Source: Bradyrhizobium forestalis
Lineage (GTDB): Bacteria; Pseudomonadota; Alphaproteobacteria; Rhizobiales; Xanthobacteraceae
Assembly: GCF_002795245.1 (NCBI RefSeq)
Contig: NZ_PGVG01000033.1
Coordinates: 1-64,000, forward strand
Direction of reading: 5' to 3'
DNA length: 64,000 bases
The notes under the pieces were generated by a model, which saw only the letters and a program-made list of their open reading frames with translations, did no database searches and was not told the DNA's origin. Shown here piece by piece: positions 17,180 to 25,999 of this stretch. Position numbers and translations under genes: made by a program. How positions within the stretch are numbered: position 1 is the stretch's first letter; every line of letters begins with the position of its first letter.

Positions 17180-18532
17180 ATGCAGAAGCTCAAACGGGTA
17201 TTGTGGGGCACCCTGGCGGCTCTCGTCCTGCTGTGGCTGGTTGCGGAGCCCCAGCCATTTGGGCCGGGCTCCTTCTTCCCACTTCGCGAGAGGATGGTGC
17301 AATTGAGCGGCGTGCTGGCAATCGGTTGCATGAGCATGGCGATGATCCTCGCGCTGCGACCGCGCTGGCCGGAGGCCTGGCTGGGCGGTCTCGACAAGAT
17401 GTATCGCTTGCACAAATGGCTCGGTATCGCGGGGCTTGTGACTGCCATGATTCATTGGCTCTGGGCCAATGCCGCAAAATGGGCGGTCGGTTGGGGTTTG
17501 CTGACCCGACCGCAGCGGGGGGCAAGGCCCGTCATCGAGAATCCCATCGGGGCCTTCCTTGACGGCCTGCATGGACCGGCGGAGGGACTGGGCGAGTGGG
17601 CCTTCTATGGCACTGTCGTGCTGATTGCCCTGGCGCTCATTCAAATGTTCCCCTATCGGCTCTTCTACAAAACGCATCGGCTGCTCGCCATCGCCTATCT
17701 GGTTCTGGTCTTTCATGCGCTCGCGCTGATGAAGTTCAGCTACTGGATGTCGCCGCTCGGCTGGATCGTGGGGGCGCTGCTGGCCTTCGGGACATGGGCG
17801 GCGGCTGTTACGCTGTTGCGGCGCATTGGGGCCCGGCGGCAGGTCCAGGGCAGGATCACCTCGCTCAAATATTATCCCGGCGTCAGAGCAATCGAGACCG
17901 AAATCGAGGTGCCCCATGGCTGGCCGGGGCATAGACCGGGCCAGTTCGCATTCGCCACGTCCGATGTCTCCGAGGGCGCGCATCCCTACACGATCGCCTC
18001 CGGCTGGAACGCCGCAGATCCCAGGATCGTCTTCATCACCAAGGAGCTTGGGGACCACACCAGCCGGCTGCGGGAAAAGCTCCGTGTCGGGCAGGAGGTG
18101 AAGGTGGAGGGGCCCTATGGCTGCTTCACTTTCGACGACGAGTGCTCGCATCAGATCTGGATCGGCGGTGGTATCGGCATCACACCTTTCATTGCCCGCA
18201 TGAAGCAGGCGGCCATGCGCAAGGAAGGTCCTGGTTGCGATGTCTTGCAGGCGGTTGACCTCTTTCACACCACCATTGATGTGGATGAGGAAGCCCTCGG
18301 CAAGCTTGCAGCAGATGCGCACTCGGCAAATGTTCGTCTCCACGTTCTCATCGACGCCCGTGATGGACGACTGACGGGCGAACGCATTCGCGCAGCCGTC
18401 CCGCAATGGCGTCAGGCGAGCATCTGGTTCTGCGGTCCGGCGTCCTTCGGCGAAGCGCTCAGGCGAGACTTCAGCGCGCACGGCTTCCCCGTCGAACGGC
18501 GGTTTCATCAGGAGCTGTTCGCGATGCGATGA
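17180..18532 (+). CDS. Ferric-reductase-like transmembrane flavocytochrome
   Basis: A 450-residue membrane oxidoreductase. The N-terminal half has about six hydrophobic helices with paired histidines H78/H92 and H166/H179, spaced to bind two b hemes across the membrane. The C-terminal half is a ferredoxin-reductase module: FAD motif HPYTIASG near residue 270, NAD-binding GGGIGITPF near residue 335 and a CGP near the end. Such proteins pass electrons from NAD(P)H across the membrane to ferric iron or oxygen. ATG 17180 follows GGGAAGG. It lies 162 bases after the P1B-5 ATPase, consistent with linked iron redox and export. Confidence 0.82.
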   Translation: MQKLKRVLWGTLAALVLLWLVAEPQPFGPGSFFPLRERMVQLSGVLAIGCMSMAMILALRPRWPEAWLGGLDKMYRLHKWLGIAGLVTAMIHWLWANAAKWAVGWGLLTRPQRGARPVIENPIGAFLDGLHGPAEGLGEWAFYGTVVLIALALIQMFPYRLFYKTHRLLAIAYLVLVFHALALMKFSYWMSPLGWIVGALLAFGTWAAAVTLLRRIGARRQVQGRITSLKYYPGVRAIETEIEVPHGWPGHRPGQFAFATSDVSEGAHPYTIASGWNAADPRIVFITKELGDHTSRLREKLRVGQEVKVEGPYGCFTFDDECSHQIWIGGGIGITPFIARMKQAAMRKEGPGCDVLQAVDLFHTTIDVDEEALGKLAADAHSANVRLHVLIDARDGRLTGERIRAAVPQWRQASIWFCGPASFGEALRRDFSAHGFPVERRFHQELFAMR

Positions 18533-18616
18533 TGAAAGTCGCATGCTCGTGCCGCTTCCCAACTTGCCCTGGCAGCCAGTCCCTGTAATCTCTTCAAAAC
18601 AACAGGGAAGGGTTCG

Positions 18617-19804
18617 ATGGGAGGAGTTTTGGAGGGCGTGCGCGTGCTCGATTTCGGGCGCTATATCGCCGGGCCCTATTGCGCGACCTTGCTGGCCGAG
18701 TTCGGGGCCGAGGTCATCCGCGTCGAGAAGCGCGACGGCAGCGAGGACCGTTTCGTGGCGCCGGTGGGCGAAGGCGGCGAAGGCGCGCTGTTTCTTCAGG
18801 TCAATCGCAACAAGAAGTGCATCACGCTCGATCCGATGAAGGCGGAAGGGCAGGAGGTGATGCGCCGCCTGATCGCGACCGCGGACGTCGTGGTCGCCAA
18901 TCTGCCGCCACAGACCTTGCGCGCGATGAAGCTCGACTACGACGCGCTCAAGGCGATCAAGCCGGACATCATCCTGACCACGGCCACCGCGTTCGGCGGG
19001 CCGGGGCCCTGGTCCGACCGCGTCGGCTTCGACGGCGTCGGGCAGGTGATGTCGGGCTCGGTCTACATGACGGGCGCGGGCGATCCGCCGTACCGGGCCG
19101 CGGTGAACTGGGTCGATTTCGGCACCGCGCTGCATTGCGCGTTCGGCACGCTCGCAGCCCTGATCGAGCGCGGCAAATCCGGACGCGGGCAGATCGTCGA
19201 GGGCGCGCTGCTCGCAACCGCGCTGTCCTTCACCAATGCCACGCTGATCGAGCAGGCCGTCATCAACGTCAACCGCGTGCCGACGGGCAATCTCGGCCAG
19301 ACCGCGGCGCCGGCCGACATCTACCGCACCAGGGACGGCTGGGTGCTCTGCCAGGTCACCGGCCATCCGCTGTTCAAGCGTTGGGCGCGGCTGATGGGCG
19401 AGGAGGAGCTTTGGCTGAACGATCCGCGCTTCGCCGACGACATCAGCCGCGGCAACAACGGCCGCATCGTCAGCGAGCGGATGGCGCGCTGGTGCGCCGA
19501 GCGCACGACGCAGGAGGCCGTCGATGCGCTGGGCGAGGCGATGATTCCGACCGGCCCCGTGCTCTCACCGCAACAGGCGCTGGATCATCCGCATATCCGC
19601 GCCGCCGGCTTCATGCAGGACCTCGACTATCCCGGCCTGCCGAAGCCCGCGCCGGTGACACGTGCTGCGGTCCGGCTCTCGGAAACGCCGGGCGGCATCG
19701 CAACGCGCCCGCCGACACTCGGCGAGCACACCGATCTCGTTCTCGCCGAGCTCGGCTATGATGCCGGGGAGATCGCTGCGTTACGGCAAGGCGGCATCAT
19801 CTAG
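18617..19804 (+). CDS. CaiB/BaiF family CoA transferase
   Basis: A 395-residue type III CoA transferase. The N-terminal VRVLDFGRYIAGPYCATLLA and GAEVIRVEK segments are diagnostic, and the catalytic aspartate is expected in the segment around residue 165-170 (AVNWVDFGT). The enzyme would move CoA between carboxylic acids or racemise a 2-methylacyl-CoA. It stands alone, with no thioesterase or dehydrogenase next to it; a convergent DUF72 gene follows after 3 bases. The substrate cannot be told from sequence. Confidence 0.88.
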   Translation: MGGVLEGVRVLDFGRYIAGPYCATLLAEFGAEVIRVEKRDGSEDRFVAPVGEGGEGALFLQVNRNKKCITLDPMKAEGQEVMRRLIATADVVVANLPPQTLRAMKLDYDALKAIKPDIILTTATAFGGPGPWSDRVGFDGVGQVMSGSVYMTGAGDPPYRAAVNWVDFGTALHCAFGTLAALIERGKSGRGQIVEGALLATALSFTNATLIEQAVINVNRVPTGNLGQTAAPADIYRTRDGWVLCQVTGHPLFKRWARLMGEEELWLNDPRFADDISRGNNGRIVSERMARWCAERTTQEAVDALGEAMIPTGPVLSPQQALDHPHIRAAGFMQDLDYPGLPKPAPVTRAAVRLSETPGGIATRPPTLGEHTDLVLAELGYDAGEIAALRQGGII

Positions 19805-19807
19805 GCA

Positions 19808-20530
19808 TCACAGCAGCTGCTTCAACGCCTTTGCGTCCGCCGGCGCTGCGCTTTTCTGGTCGTTGTCGAAATAGACATAGACGTCGCAGCCCTGCCGCTT
19901 CCATGACTTGATGCGCTTCGCCCATTGCGCCAGCACGGCCTTGGTGTAGTGGCCGCGATAGCGCCCGCCCGGGCCGTGCCCGCGCACATAGACGAAATCG
20001 GCCGTGCGCCTCCACGGCGCCGGCGCATCGTGATGGTCGGACAGGCACAGCGAGATGTTCTCGTCGGCCAGCATCCGCAGGATGCGCGGCTGATACCAGC
20101 TCGGATGGCGGAATTCGAAGCTGTAGCGCCGCTTGCGCGACAGCAGCTTGAGGAAGGACGCGAGCCGGTCCGCGTTGGCCTCGAATTGCGGCGGCAGCTG
20201 GAACAGGATCGGGCCGGCCTTGCCGCCGAGCCGCGAGATGCGGTCCTCCAAGAGCTCGAGGCTGTTGACGGAGCGGTCCGACAGGCGCTTCCAGTGCGTG
20301 ATGAACTTGGACGCCTTCCAGGCGAACACGAAATCGCGCCCGGTCTGCTCGCGCCATTCCTTCACCGCCTCCGGCGTCGGCGTGCGGTAGAACACCCCGT
20401 TCAGCTCCGTGGTGTCGAACTGCCCGGAATAGTAGCGCAGCTGCTCCTTCAGCGTCACGCCTTTCGGAAAGAACGGGCCTCGCCAGGAGGCGTAATGCCA
20501 GCCGGAGGTTCCGATCAAAACGCGCGCCAT
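19808..20530 (-). CDS. DUF72 (YecE-like) TIM-barrel protein
   Basis: A 240-residue DUF72 protein. The start ARVLIGTSGWHYASWRGPFFP and the motifs FAWKASKFITH, FRHPSWYQ and VYFDNDQ are diagnostic. The fold is a TIM barrel with a conserved metal- or phosphate-like pocket; the biochemical role of the family is not established. Its stop is 3 bases from the stop of the convergent CoA transferase. No signal peptide or membrane segment is visible. Confidence 0.88.
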   Translation of the reverse strand: MARVLIGTSGWHYASWRGPFFPKGVTLKEQLRYYSGQFDTTELNGVFYRTPTPEAVKEWREQTGRDFVFAWKASKFITHWKRLSDRSVNSLELLEDRISRLGGKAGPILFQLPPQFEANADRLASFLKLLSRKRRYSFEFRHPSWYQPRILRMLADENISLCLSDHHDAPAPWRRTADFVYVRGHGPGGRYRGHYTKAVLAQWAKRIKSWKRQGCDVYVYFDNDQKSAAPADAKALKQLL

Positions 20531-20618
20531 CTCTCACGTGCCATCCGTTGCCACTTGCCGGAGGGAACGTCCGTGCGGCCGATACGTTGCTCTGGGGATC
20601 AACGCAGGACCGGAACCG

Positions 20619-20834
20619 ATGTACGCGCTGTTCGAAGGCAACAAGCAGATCGGCAATCCCTTTCCGACCGAGAAGGAGGTGTGGGAAGCCGCCTTGATCG
20701 AGGGGCTGGTGACCGACGTCCCGGTCGCGGACGAGGAGGGCGGCCACCTGTTGCCCGCCGGATATCACGTCGAGCGCATCGAGGAGACGTTCGAGCCGCG
20801 GCCGGGCTGGAAGCTGCCGCGGGAGAGCCTGTGA
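20619..20834 (+). CDS. Small hypothetical protein (71 aa)
   Basis: The protein begins MYALFEGNKQIGNPFPTEKE and reads as a compact acidic soluble protein of mixed strand and helix, ending in RPGWKLPRESL. Upstream codons of the same frame overlap the DUF72 promoter and look non-coding, so the ATG at 20619 is chosen. It is divergent from the DUF72 gene and followed by a palindromic repeat. It resembles small conserved proteins of Bradyrhizobium; function unknown. Confidence 0.6.
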   Translation: MYALFEGNKQIGNPFPTEKEVWEAALIEGLVTDVPVADEEGGHLLPAGYHVERIEETFEPRPGWKLPRESL

Positions 20835-20875
20835 ACGGATTGCCTCCAGGTTGAGTCGACTGTCGCGGCTCGTTC

Positions 20876-21002
20876 ACCTCTCCCGCTTGCGGGAGAGGTC
20901 GGCGCGAAGCGCCGGGTGAGGGCTTTCTCCTCTTGGGGATTGTCCCATTGTGGAAATACCCTCTCCCCAATCCTCTCCCGCAAGCGGGAGAGGGAGCGCA
21001 CC
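20876..21002. repeat. Paired-hairpin intergenic repeat (CTCTCCCGC family), copy 1
   Basis: The left unit CTCTCCCGCTTGCGGGAGAG and right unit CTCTCCCGCAAGCGGGAGAG are each hairpins and also mirror each other, separated by about 75 bases containing GGGTGAGGGCT and ATACCCTCTCCCCAA. Closely related copies are at 31319, 45625 and 58651. Confidence 0.85.
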
Positions 21003-21040
21003 TCCCTCGTTGCAGCGATTAAGCCTCATGTCATCGCGCT

Positions 21041-22189
21041 TCAGTTCGACGCCAGCGCCGTCTTGGCGACCTCGGCCATCCAGTTCGACGCCACCGGCAG
21101 GATCGCGTCGTTGAAATCGTAGCGTGGGCCGTGCAGCTCGGCGCCCTCGCGCAACTCGCCATTGCCGATCCAGACGAAGGCGCCCGGCCGCTGCTGCAGA
21201 TAGTGAGCAAAATCCTCGCCGGCCATGCTGGGCGGAAGGTCGCGCCGCACGGGCGCCTGCACTTTTTCCGCGGCGATGCGCGCGAGGTCGGCCTCAGTCG
21301 GCGTGTTGATCACGACGCCGACGCCCATGACGATCTCGGGCGTCACCTTGACGCCGAAGCTCGTCGCAATCCCGGCGCAGGTGCGCTCGATGCCGTCGAG
21401 GATGATGCCCTTGACCGCCTCGCGGTGGTACCGCAGCGTGCCGCGGATGGTGACGCGTCCGGCGATCTGGTTCGGCGCAGTGCCGCCTTCGATCGTGCAC
21501 AGCGACAGCACGGCAGTGTCGAGCGGATCGACACTGCGCGAGGTGACCGACTGCAGCGCCACGATCAGATGGCCGGCTGCCACGACCGGATCGCGCGTCA
21601 GGTGCGGCATGCCGGCGTGGCCGGCATGGCCCTCGATGGTGATGGTGATGCGCCCGCCGGAGGCCATGACGACGCCGTCATGCACCGCGATGGTGCCGGC
21701 GGCAAGTCCCGGCCAATTGTGGAAGCCGAACACCTGCTCCATCGGAAAGCGGTCGAACAGCCCGGCCGCGACCATCGCGCGCGAGCCGCCAAAACCTTCC
21801 TCGGCCGGCTGGAAGATGAAATCGACCGTGCCGCTCCAATCGGTGTCGGCGGCGAGCAGCGCCGCGGCGCCGAGCAGCGAGGCGGTGTGGCCGTCATGGC
21901 CGCAGGCATGCATCACGCCTGATGTCTTCGAAGCGTAGGGCAGGCCGGTGTCCTCGGTGATCGGCAGCGCATCCATGTCGGCGCGCAGCCCGACACGGCG
22001 TCGCGCGTGCCCGCGCGTCAAGGTCGCGACGATGCCGTGGCCGCCGATGCCAGCCTCGAAGGGAATGCCGAGCTCGGTGAGCTTGTCCTGCACGAAGGCG
22101 GCGGTGGCTTTTTCCTGGAGCGATAGTTCGGGGTGGGCATGCAGGTGCCGGCGCCACTGGGTCAGTTTCTGGTGCAGCTCGGGGGGCAA
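21041..22189 (-). CDS. M20D amidohydrolase (hippurate hydrolase-like)
   Basis: A 382-residue metal-dependent amidohydrolase of the M20D group. Visible are RADMDALPI with the first metal ligand region, the CGHDGH motif, FQPAEEG with the catalytic glutamate, and the C-terminal MAGEDF. These enzymes cleave N-acyl amino acids such as hippurate or indole-acetyl amino acids. The open frame runs to 22411 but there passes through a repeat element; no ATG fits, and a TTG at 22189 preceded by GAGAG gives the usual family length. The start remains uncertain. Confidence 0.82.
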   Translation of the reverse strand: MPPELHQKLTQWRRHLHAHPELSLQEKATAAFVQDKLTELGIPFEAGIGGHGIVATLTRGHARRRVGLRADMDALPITEDTGLPYASKTSGVMHACGHDGHTASLLGAAALLAADTDWSGTVDFIFQPAEEGFGGSRAMVAAGLFDRFPMEQVFGFHNWPGLAAGTIAVHDGVVMASGGRITITIEGHAGHAGMPHLTRDPVVAAGHLIVALQSVTSRSVDPLDTAVLSLCTIEGGTAPNQIAGRVTIRGTLRYHREAVKGIILDGIERTCAGIATSFGVKVTPEIVMGVGVVINTPTEADLARIAAEKVQAPVRRDLPPSMAGEDFAHYLQQRPGAFVWIGNGELREGAELHGPRYDFNDAILPVASNWMAEVAKTALASN

Positions 22190-22327
22190 GATAGGTCTCT
22201 CGCAGGGTGTCGGTTGCCGCCACCATAAAGGATTATCACCGTCATGCACCCCGCGCCTTGGAATGCCTCGCGTGCAGCAAAGCGCTTTGCCTAAGCAATA
22301 TCGGGCGGGAGGCTGCCGAGAAAAAAG

Positions 22328-22414
22328 GTGCGCTCCCTCCCCCGCTTGCGGGGGAGGGTTGGGGAGAGGGTGTCTCCGCGTTGGGATTCCCCTAGAGGAT
22401 AGAACCCTCACCCG
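22328..22414. repeat. Partial intergenic repeat (CTCTCCCGC family)
   Basis: A hairpin CTCCCCCGCTTGCGGGGGAG is followed by GGGTTGGGGAGAGGGTGTC and AACCCTCACCC. This is the right half of the element seen whole at 20876, in inverted orientation and without its second hairpin. Confidence 0.7.
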
Positions 22415-22431
22415 TCCGCGGCGACAGAAGC

Positions 22432-22482
22432 GGTGGGTTACGCCAGTGGACTGCGCTTTGCGCAGCCACCGGCTAACCCACC
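22432..22482. repeat. Inverted repeat GGTGGGTTA ... TAACCCACC
   Basis: Perfect nine-base arms at 22432-22440 and 22474-22482 enclose an inner hairpin CTGCGC-TTT-GCGCAG. It belongs to another short palindromic type and lies just after the stop of the peptidase gene at 22503, so it may also end transcription. Confidence 0.6.
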
Positions 22483-22502
22483 CTACAAGTTACAGGCTCT
22501 CC

Positions 22503-23696
22503 TCAGCGCATCGTCGCGAGCCGCACGGCCAGCGCACAGGCGCGGTCGTATTCGTCGAGATTGATCCATTCATCCACCGTGTGTGCCTCGTTCTGCCCCG
22601 CGCCGAAGGTCACGGTCGGAATGCCGTGACGGACCATCCAGTTGGCATCCAGGCCGCCATTGGCGGCGCGCACGTTCGGGGTGCCGCCGACCGCCGACAC
22701 CGCCTCGATCGCGCGTTTGACCACCGGCAGGCTCTCCTTCATGCGGAACGGATAATAGTCGGTCTCCGCCTTGAACTTGACCTTGCCGGACTTGCCTTGC
22801 GCGTTCGTCACCTTTTTGGCCGCCTGCTCGAACGCGGCCTTGTAGGCTTTGGTGATCTCCTTGAAGAATTTTCCGTCATGGCTGCGGCTTTCGCCGCGCA
22901 CATGCACGTAATCGGTGACGACATTGGTGGCATCGCCTGCGGGGCGGCCCTCGCCGCCGGTGACGGGGCCGACATTGCTGGTGCCTTGCTGCTTGCCCTT
23001 CACCACCTTGCCGAACCAGCCGCCGGCCTTCACGTCGGCAAGCGCCAGCGCCATGATCATGGTCGAGGAGATGCCGCGCTCGGGTGCGACGCCGGCATGC
23101 GAGGCGCGGCCGAAGATCTCGACGGTCCAGCGGTCGGCGCCGACCGCCCCGATCACGACATTGGAGGCCGAGCCGCCGTCATAGTTGAACGCCATCACAG
23201 GCGAGCCGAGCTCGTCGAGCTTGACGTGGCGCGCGCCGTAGAGTCCGCTCTCCTCGCGCACGCAGAACAACAGCGTGATCGGCGGATGATCGAGCTTCTG
23301 CTTTTCGAGCTCGGCCGCCAGCGTCACCAGCACGCCGCAGCCGCAGCGATTGTCGCCGCCGAGCGCGGTCCTGGCCTCGTTGACGATCTTGCGTCCGGAC
23401 TTCTTCGGCTTGGCGCCGGCACAGAGCGGCACGGTGTCCATGTGGGTCATGAACATGATGCGCGGCTGGTTGTGCAGCGCGCCGCGGCCGGGCAGGTCGA
23501 CGATGAGGTTGCCGGTCTCGGTGGGCACCGGAATGCGCGTGTTGGCATCATCGAGCCGGATCGCCTTCGCCGGCACGCCGGCCTGCTTCAGCGCAGCCGT
23601 GAGCTCGCGCCCGATCGCCGCCTCCTGTCCGGTGACGCCCTCGACGGCGAGGAAGCGCATGAGACGGTCGGTGGCGGCTTTGGTGTCGACGGGCAT
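22503..23696 (-). CDS. M20-family peptidase (PepT-like)
   Basis: A 397-residue zinc peptidase of the M20 clan. Metal-site segments are MFMTHMDTVPL, the LGGDNRCGCG loop with the bridging aspartate, and CVREESG with the catalytic glutamate. A dimerisation domain with GRASHAGVAPERG sits in the middle, and GGLDANW plus GAGQNEAHT near the end complete the site. It would hydrolyse tripeptides or related amides in the cytoplasm. AAAGGAA precedes the ATG at 23696. It lies in the same direction as the M20D gene and a following MFS gene, but the gaps make a single operon uncertain. Confidence 0.85.
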   Translation of the reverse strand: MPVDTKAATDRLMRFLAVEGVTGQEAAIGRELTAALKQAGVPAKAIRLDDANTRIPVPTETGNLIVDLPGRGALHNQPRIMFMTHMDTVPLCAGAKPKKSGRKIVNEARTALGGDNRCGCGVLVTLAAELEKQKLDHPPITLLFCVREESGLYGARHVKLDELGSPVMAFNYDGGSASNVVIGAVGADRWTVEIFGRASHAGVAPERGISSTMIMALALADVKAGGWFGKVVKGKQQGTSNVGPVTGGEGRPAGDATNVVTDYVHVRGESRSHDGKFFKEITKAYKAAFEQAAKKVTNAQGKSGKVKFKAETDYYPFRMKESLPVVKRAIEAVSAVGGTPNVRAANGGLDANWMVRHGIPTVTFGAGQNEAHTVDEWINLDEYDRACALAVRLATMR

Positions 23697-23729
23697 GAGT
23701 GATTCCTTTGGCGGGTGCGGCGTGCCATC

Positions 23730-24974
23730 CTATGGGCTTGGCGAGGTGTAAGCCAAGAAGATCAGCACGCCGAGCGCCAGCATGGCAGCCATGAACAGCA
23801 GCACCGCCGGCAGACCCGCGAGCGCTGCCACCGCGCCGGTCACCGACTGCATCAAGGCCGCACCGAGAAAGAAGGCGAGGTTGACGGCCGCGAGCGCCTT
23901 GCCCGCAGTCTGCGCGTCGACCAGCTGCCGCGACATGCCGAACAGCAGCGGCTGGGCAGAGGTCGCAAGGCCCATGAGCACGAACAGCACCAGGTCGAAT
24001 TGCGGCGGCATCACGGACACGCCGAGCAGCGTGGAGACCGCGTAATGCGGTGCGCCCAACGCCATCAGCGCCAGCAGCACCGCCCCGGCCAGATGCGAGC
24101 CCGCCACCAGTGCGCGGCGGTGGCCGAGTCTGCGGTCGATCATGCCGATGCACAGGGGGCCCGCGATCATCGCCAGCGTGAACGCGCCGAGCTGGTTGCC
24201 GGCCTCGACCCGCGACAAGCCCTTGACCTGCATCAGCCACGGCCCGCCCCACAGGCCGCGCAGCACCAGCGTGGCCGCCAGCGACACCAGCGCCAGCGCG
24301 ATCAGGCCGCGCAAGGGGCGGGAGAGGCCGAGCCTGAGCACCTCGATCATCTGCGAGAGCGGCGAGGACTCGTCCTTGTGCTCGGCCGGCTGGTTCGGCA
24401 CCAGCGCAAACACCGCGAGCGCCACCACGACGCCGCCGATCGCGGAAATCCAGAACCCCGCGCGCCAGCCCCAATTGTCGACCACGAAGGCGAGCGGGCT
24501 CGCCGACAGCAGCATGCCGATATTGCCGATCGAGAGGATGGCGCCCGACCACAATCCGAACCGCGCCGCCGATAATTGCTTGGCTGCGAGCGTCATCGGG
24601 CACATCAGCATGCCCGATGTGGCAATGCCGAGCAGCAGCTGCCCGACGGCAAAGCTCTCAGGTCCCGTCGCAAACCCCGAGGCCACCGCGCCGAACACGG
24701 TTCCCGCCAGCAAGCCGAGCGACACCGGCCGCACGCCAAACCGGTCCATCGCTGCGCCGACCGGGATCTGCGAAGCCGCAAAGGCGAAGGGATAGACCGA
24801 GGTGAGGCTGGCGAGCGCCTGCGGCTCGATGTGGAAATCCGCCGCCATCAGGTCGAGGCTGACCGCCGGAATCGTGCGCAGTAGGGTGGACAGCATGTGC
24901 CCGCAGGCGAGTGCAAGCAGCGCAAAGATCAGCGCGCGGGTGGTGGTGCCCGCGTCGTTGGCGGCGGTGGTCAT
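23730..24974 (-). CDS. MFS transporter
   Basis: A 414-residue major facilitator with twelve predicted membrane helices. The N-terminal half contains ASLTSVYPFAFAASQIPVGA and MDRFGVRPVSL, the conserved loop between helices 2 and 3, and the middle cytoplasmic loop is near residue 205 (NQPAEHKDESS). It probably exports or imports a small metabolite; no drug-specific motif is seen. It lies upstream of the M20 peptidase on the same strand, 33 bases away, so it might move the substrate or product of that enzyme (inference). Confidence 0.85.
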   Translation of the reverse strand: MTTAANDAGTTTRALIFALLALACGHMLSTLLRTIPAVSLDLMAADFHIEPQALASLTSVYPFAFAASQIPVGAAMDRFGVRPVSLGLLAGTVFGAVASGFATGPESFAVGQLLLGIATSGMLMCPMTLAAKQLSAARFGLWSGAILSIGNIGMLLSASPLAFVVDNWGWRAGFWISAIGGVVVALAVFALVPNQPAEHKDESSPLSQMIEVLRLGLSRPLRGLIALALVSLAATLVLRGLWGGPWLMQVKGLSRVEAGNQLGAFTLAMIAGPLCIGMIDRRLGHRRALVAGSHLAGAVLLALMALGAPHYAVSTLLGVSVMPPQFDLVLFVLMGLATSAQPLLFGMSRQLVDAQTAGKALAAVNLAFFLGAALMQSVTGAVAALAGLPAVLLFMAAMLALGVLIFLAYTSPSP

Positions 24975-25098
24975 GAGCGTCCCGTCCCGAGAAGGTTTTG
25001 GGTGGGGTTACAGGATTGAGGGGGCGGATGGCAACCTCAGCAGACCCAGAGCTGCGATGCGGAGTCGTGAAGGCGCAGTCGCAGCCTGAACGACGCGG

Positions 25099-25902
25099 TC
25101 ATTGCTTGCGCGCGGTGGGTGCAGAGAGAAGCATCGTCAGGCGATAGTCGGGCCAGCCCGCGAGAGACAGCGACACCTGCTGATAGTGCAGCAGTCCCAT
25201 GGTCGGATGATTGAACGCGCGTTCGCCGCCTTCGCGTGCCAAAACGCCCTGCGTCTCCCAGCAGCGCGCGAAGTCGGAGCTTCCAATTCTCAGTTCATCC
25301 ACGAGCCGGCGGATATCCGGATCGTCGGAATAGCCTGTCACCGCGGCACGGAACTCTGCGACGACGCGATGCGCACGGGACGTCCAGACGAGGATGAGAG
25401 TTCGCGCCTCGAGCCTGAGGAAAATGTAGCGCAGGAGGTTCTTTTCGCCGTCGACATCGAGCCATCCCGCAAACAGCCGGGACGCTTTCGCGTTCCAGCG
25501 CCGCGCATTCCATGCGCGGTCGAGGATGTAGGCGGGACCATTGATGGCGTCGACGCAGGCCAGCACCCCATCGGGCGGATCGTCCCTGCTGCCCGGCCGC
25601 TCGGGATCGCGCTTGCCCGCAACTTCGAACAGATAGCTGCGCTCGGCGCGTGACAGGCGCAATCCGCGGGCGAGGCGCGCAAGCGTCGCGGCGGAGACGG
25701 ACACATCGCGCCCCTGCTCGATCCAGGTGTACCAGGTGACGCTCACCCCGCACAGCTGAGCGACCTCCTCGCGCCGAAGGCCGGGCGTGCGCCGGCGTGG
25801 TCCGGCGGCGAGACCGAATTCCGCTGGAGACTGACGCTCGCGGAGCGCCCGCAGGAACGCGCTGAGCGAGAGAGCCGGAGCGATCGCGGCATGTCGTTTC
25901 AT
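25099..25902 (-). CDS. MmyB-type helix-turn-helix regulator
   Basis: A 267-residue regulator with an XRE helix-turn-helix (about residues 15-80, containing TPGLRREEVAQLCGVS and TWYTWIEQGRDVSVS) and a C-terminal MmyB-like ligand domain (NGPAYILDRAWNARRWN onward). Members bind fatty-acid-like ligands. ATG 25902 is chosen where homology begins; upstream codons look non-coding. It is divergent from a PPOX-fold gene, with a perfect inverted repeat covering its start, so autorepression and control of the neighbour are likely. Confidence 0.88.
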   Translation of the reverse strand: MKRHAAIAPALSLSAFLRALRERQSPAEFGLAAGPRRRTPGLRREEVAQLCGVSVTWYTWIEQGRDVSVSAATLARLARGLRLSRAERSYLFEVAGKRDPERPGSRDDPPDGVLACVDAINGPAYILDRAWNARRWNAKASRLFAGWLDVDGEKNLLRYIFLRLEARTLILVWTSRAHRVVAEFRAAVTGYSDDPDIRRLVDELRIGSSDFARCWETQGVLAREGGERAFNHPTMGLLHYQQVSLSLAGWPDYRLTMLLSAPTARKQ

Positions 25903-25904
25903 GG

Positions 25905-25918
25905 TGGTATTTATACCA
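25905..25918. promoter_or_regulatory. Operator-like inverted repeat at the MmyB-type gene start
   Basis: TGGTATTTATACCA has perfect six-base arms around TT and sits two bases upstream of the regulator's ATG, within the 97-base gap shared with the divergent PPOX gene. This is where an autoregulatory operator would be expected. Confidence 0.5.
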
Positions 25919-25999
25919 GCATAAGGTGTGTGCTTAAACGGGTATCTTGGGCGGGTTAGTCCTATCTCGACTTCGTCGCTGCGCAAAGGACGGACGGGC

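Noticed and set aside
17096..19366. 756-codon minus-strand frame opposite the flavocytochrome and CoA transferase
   Set aside because: Spans two convincing plus-strand genes and has no protein-like pattern.
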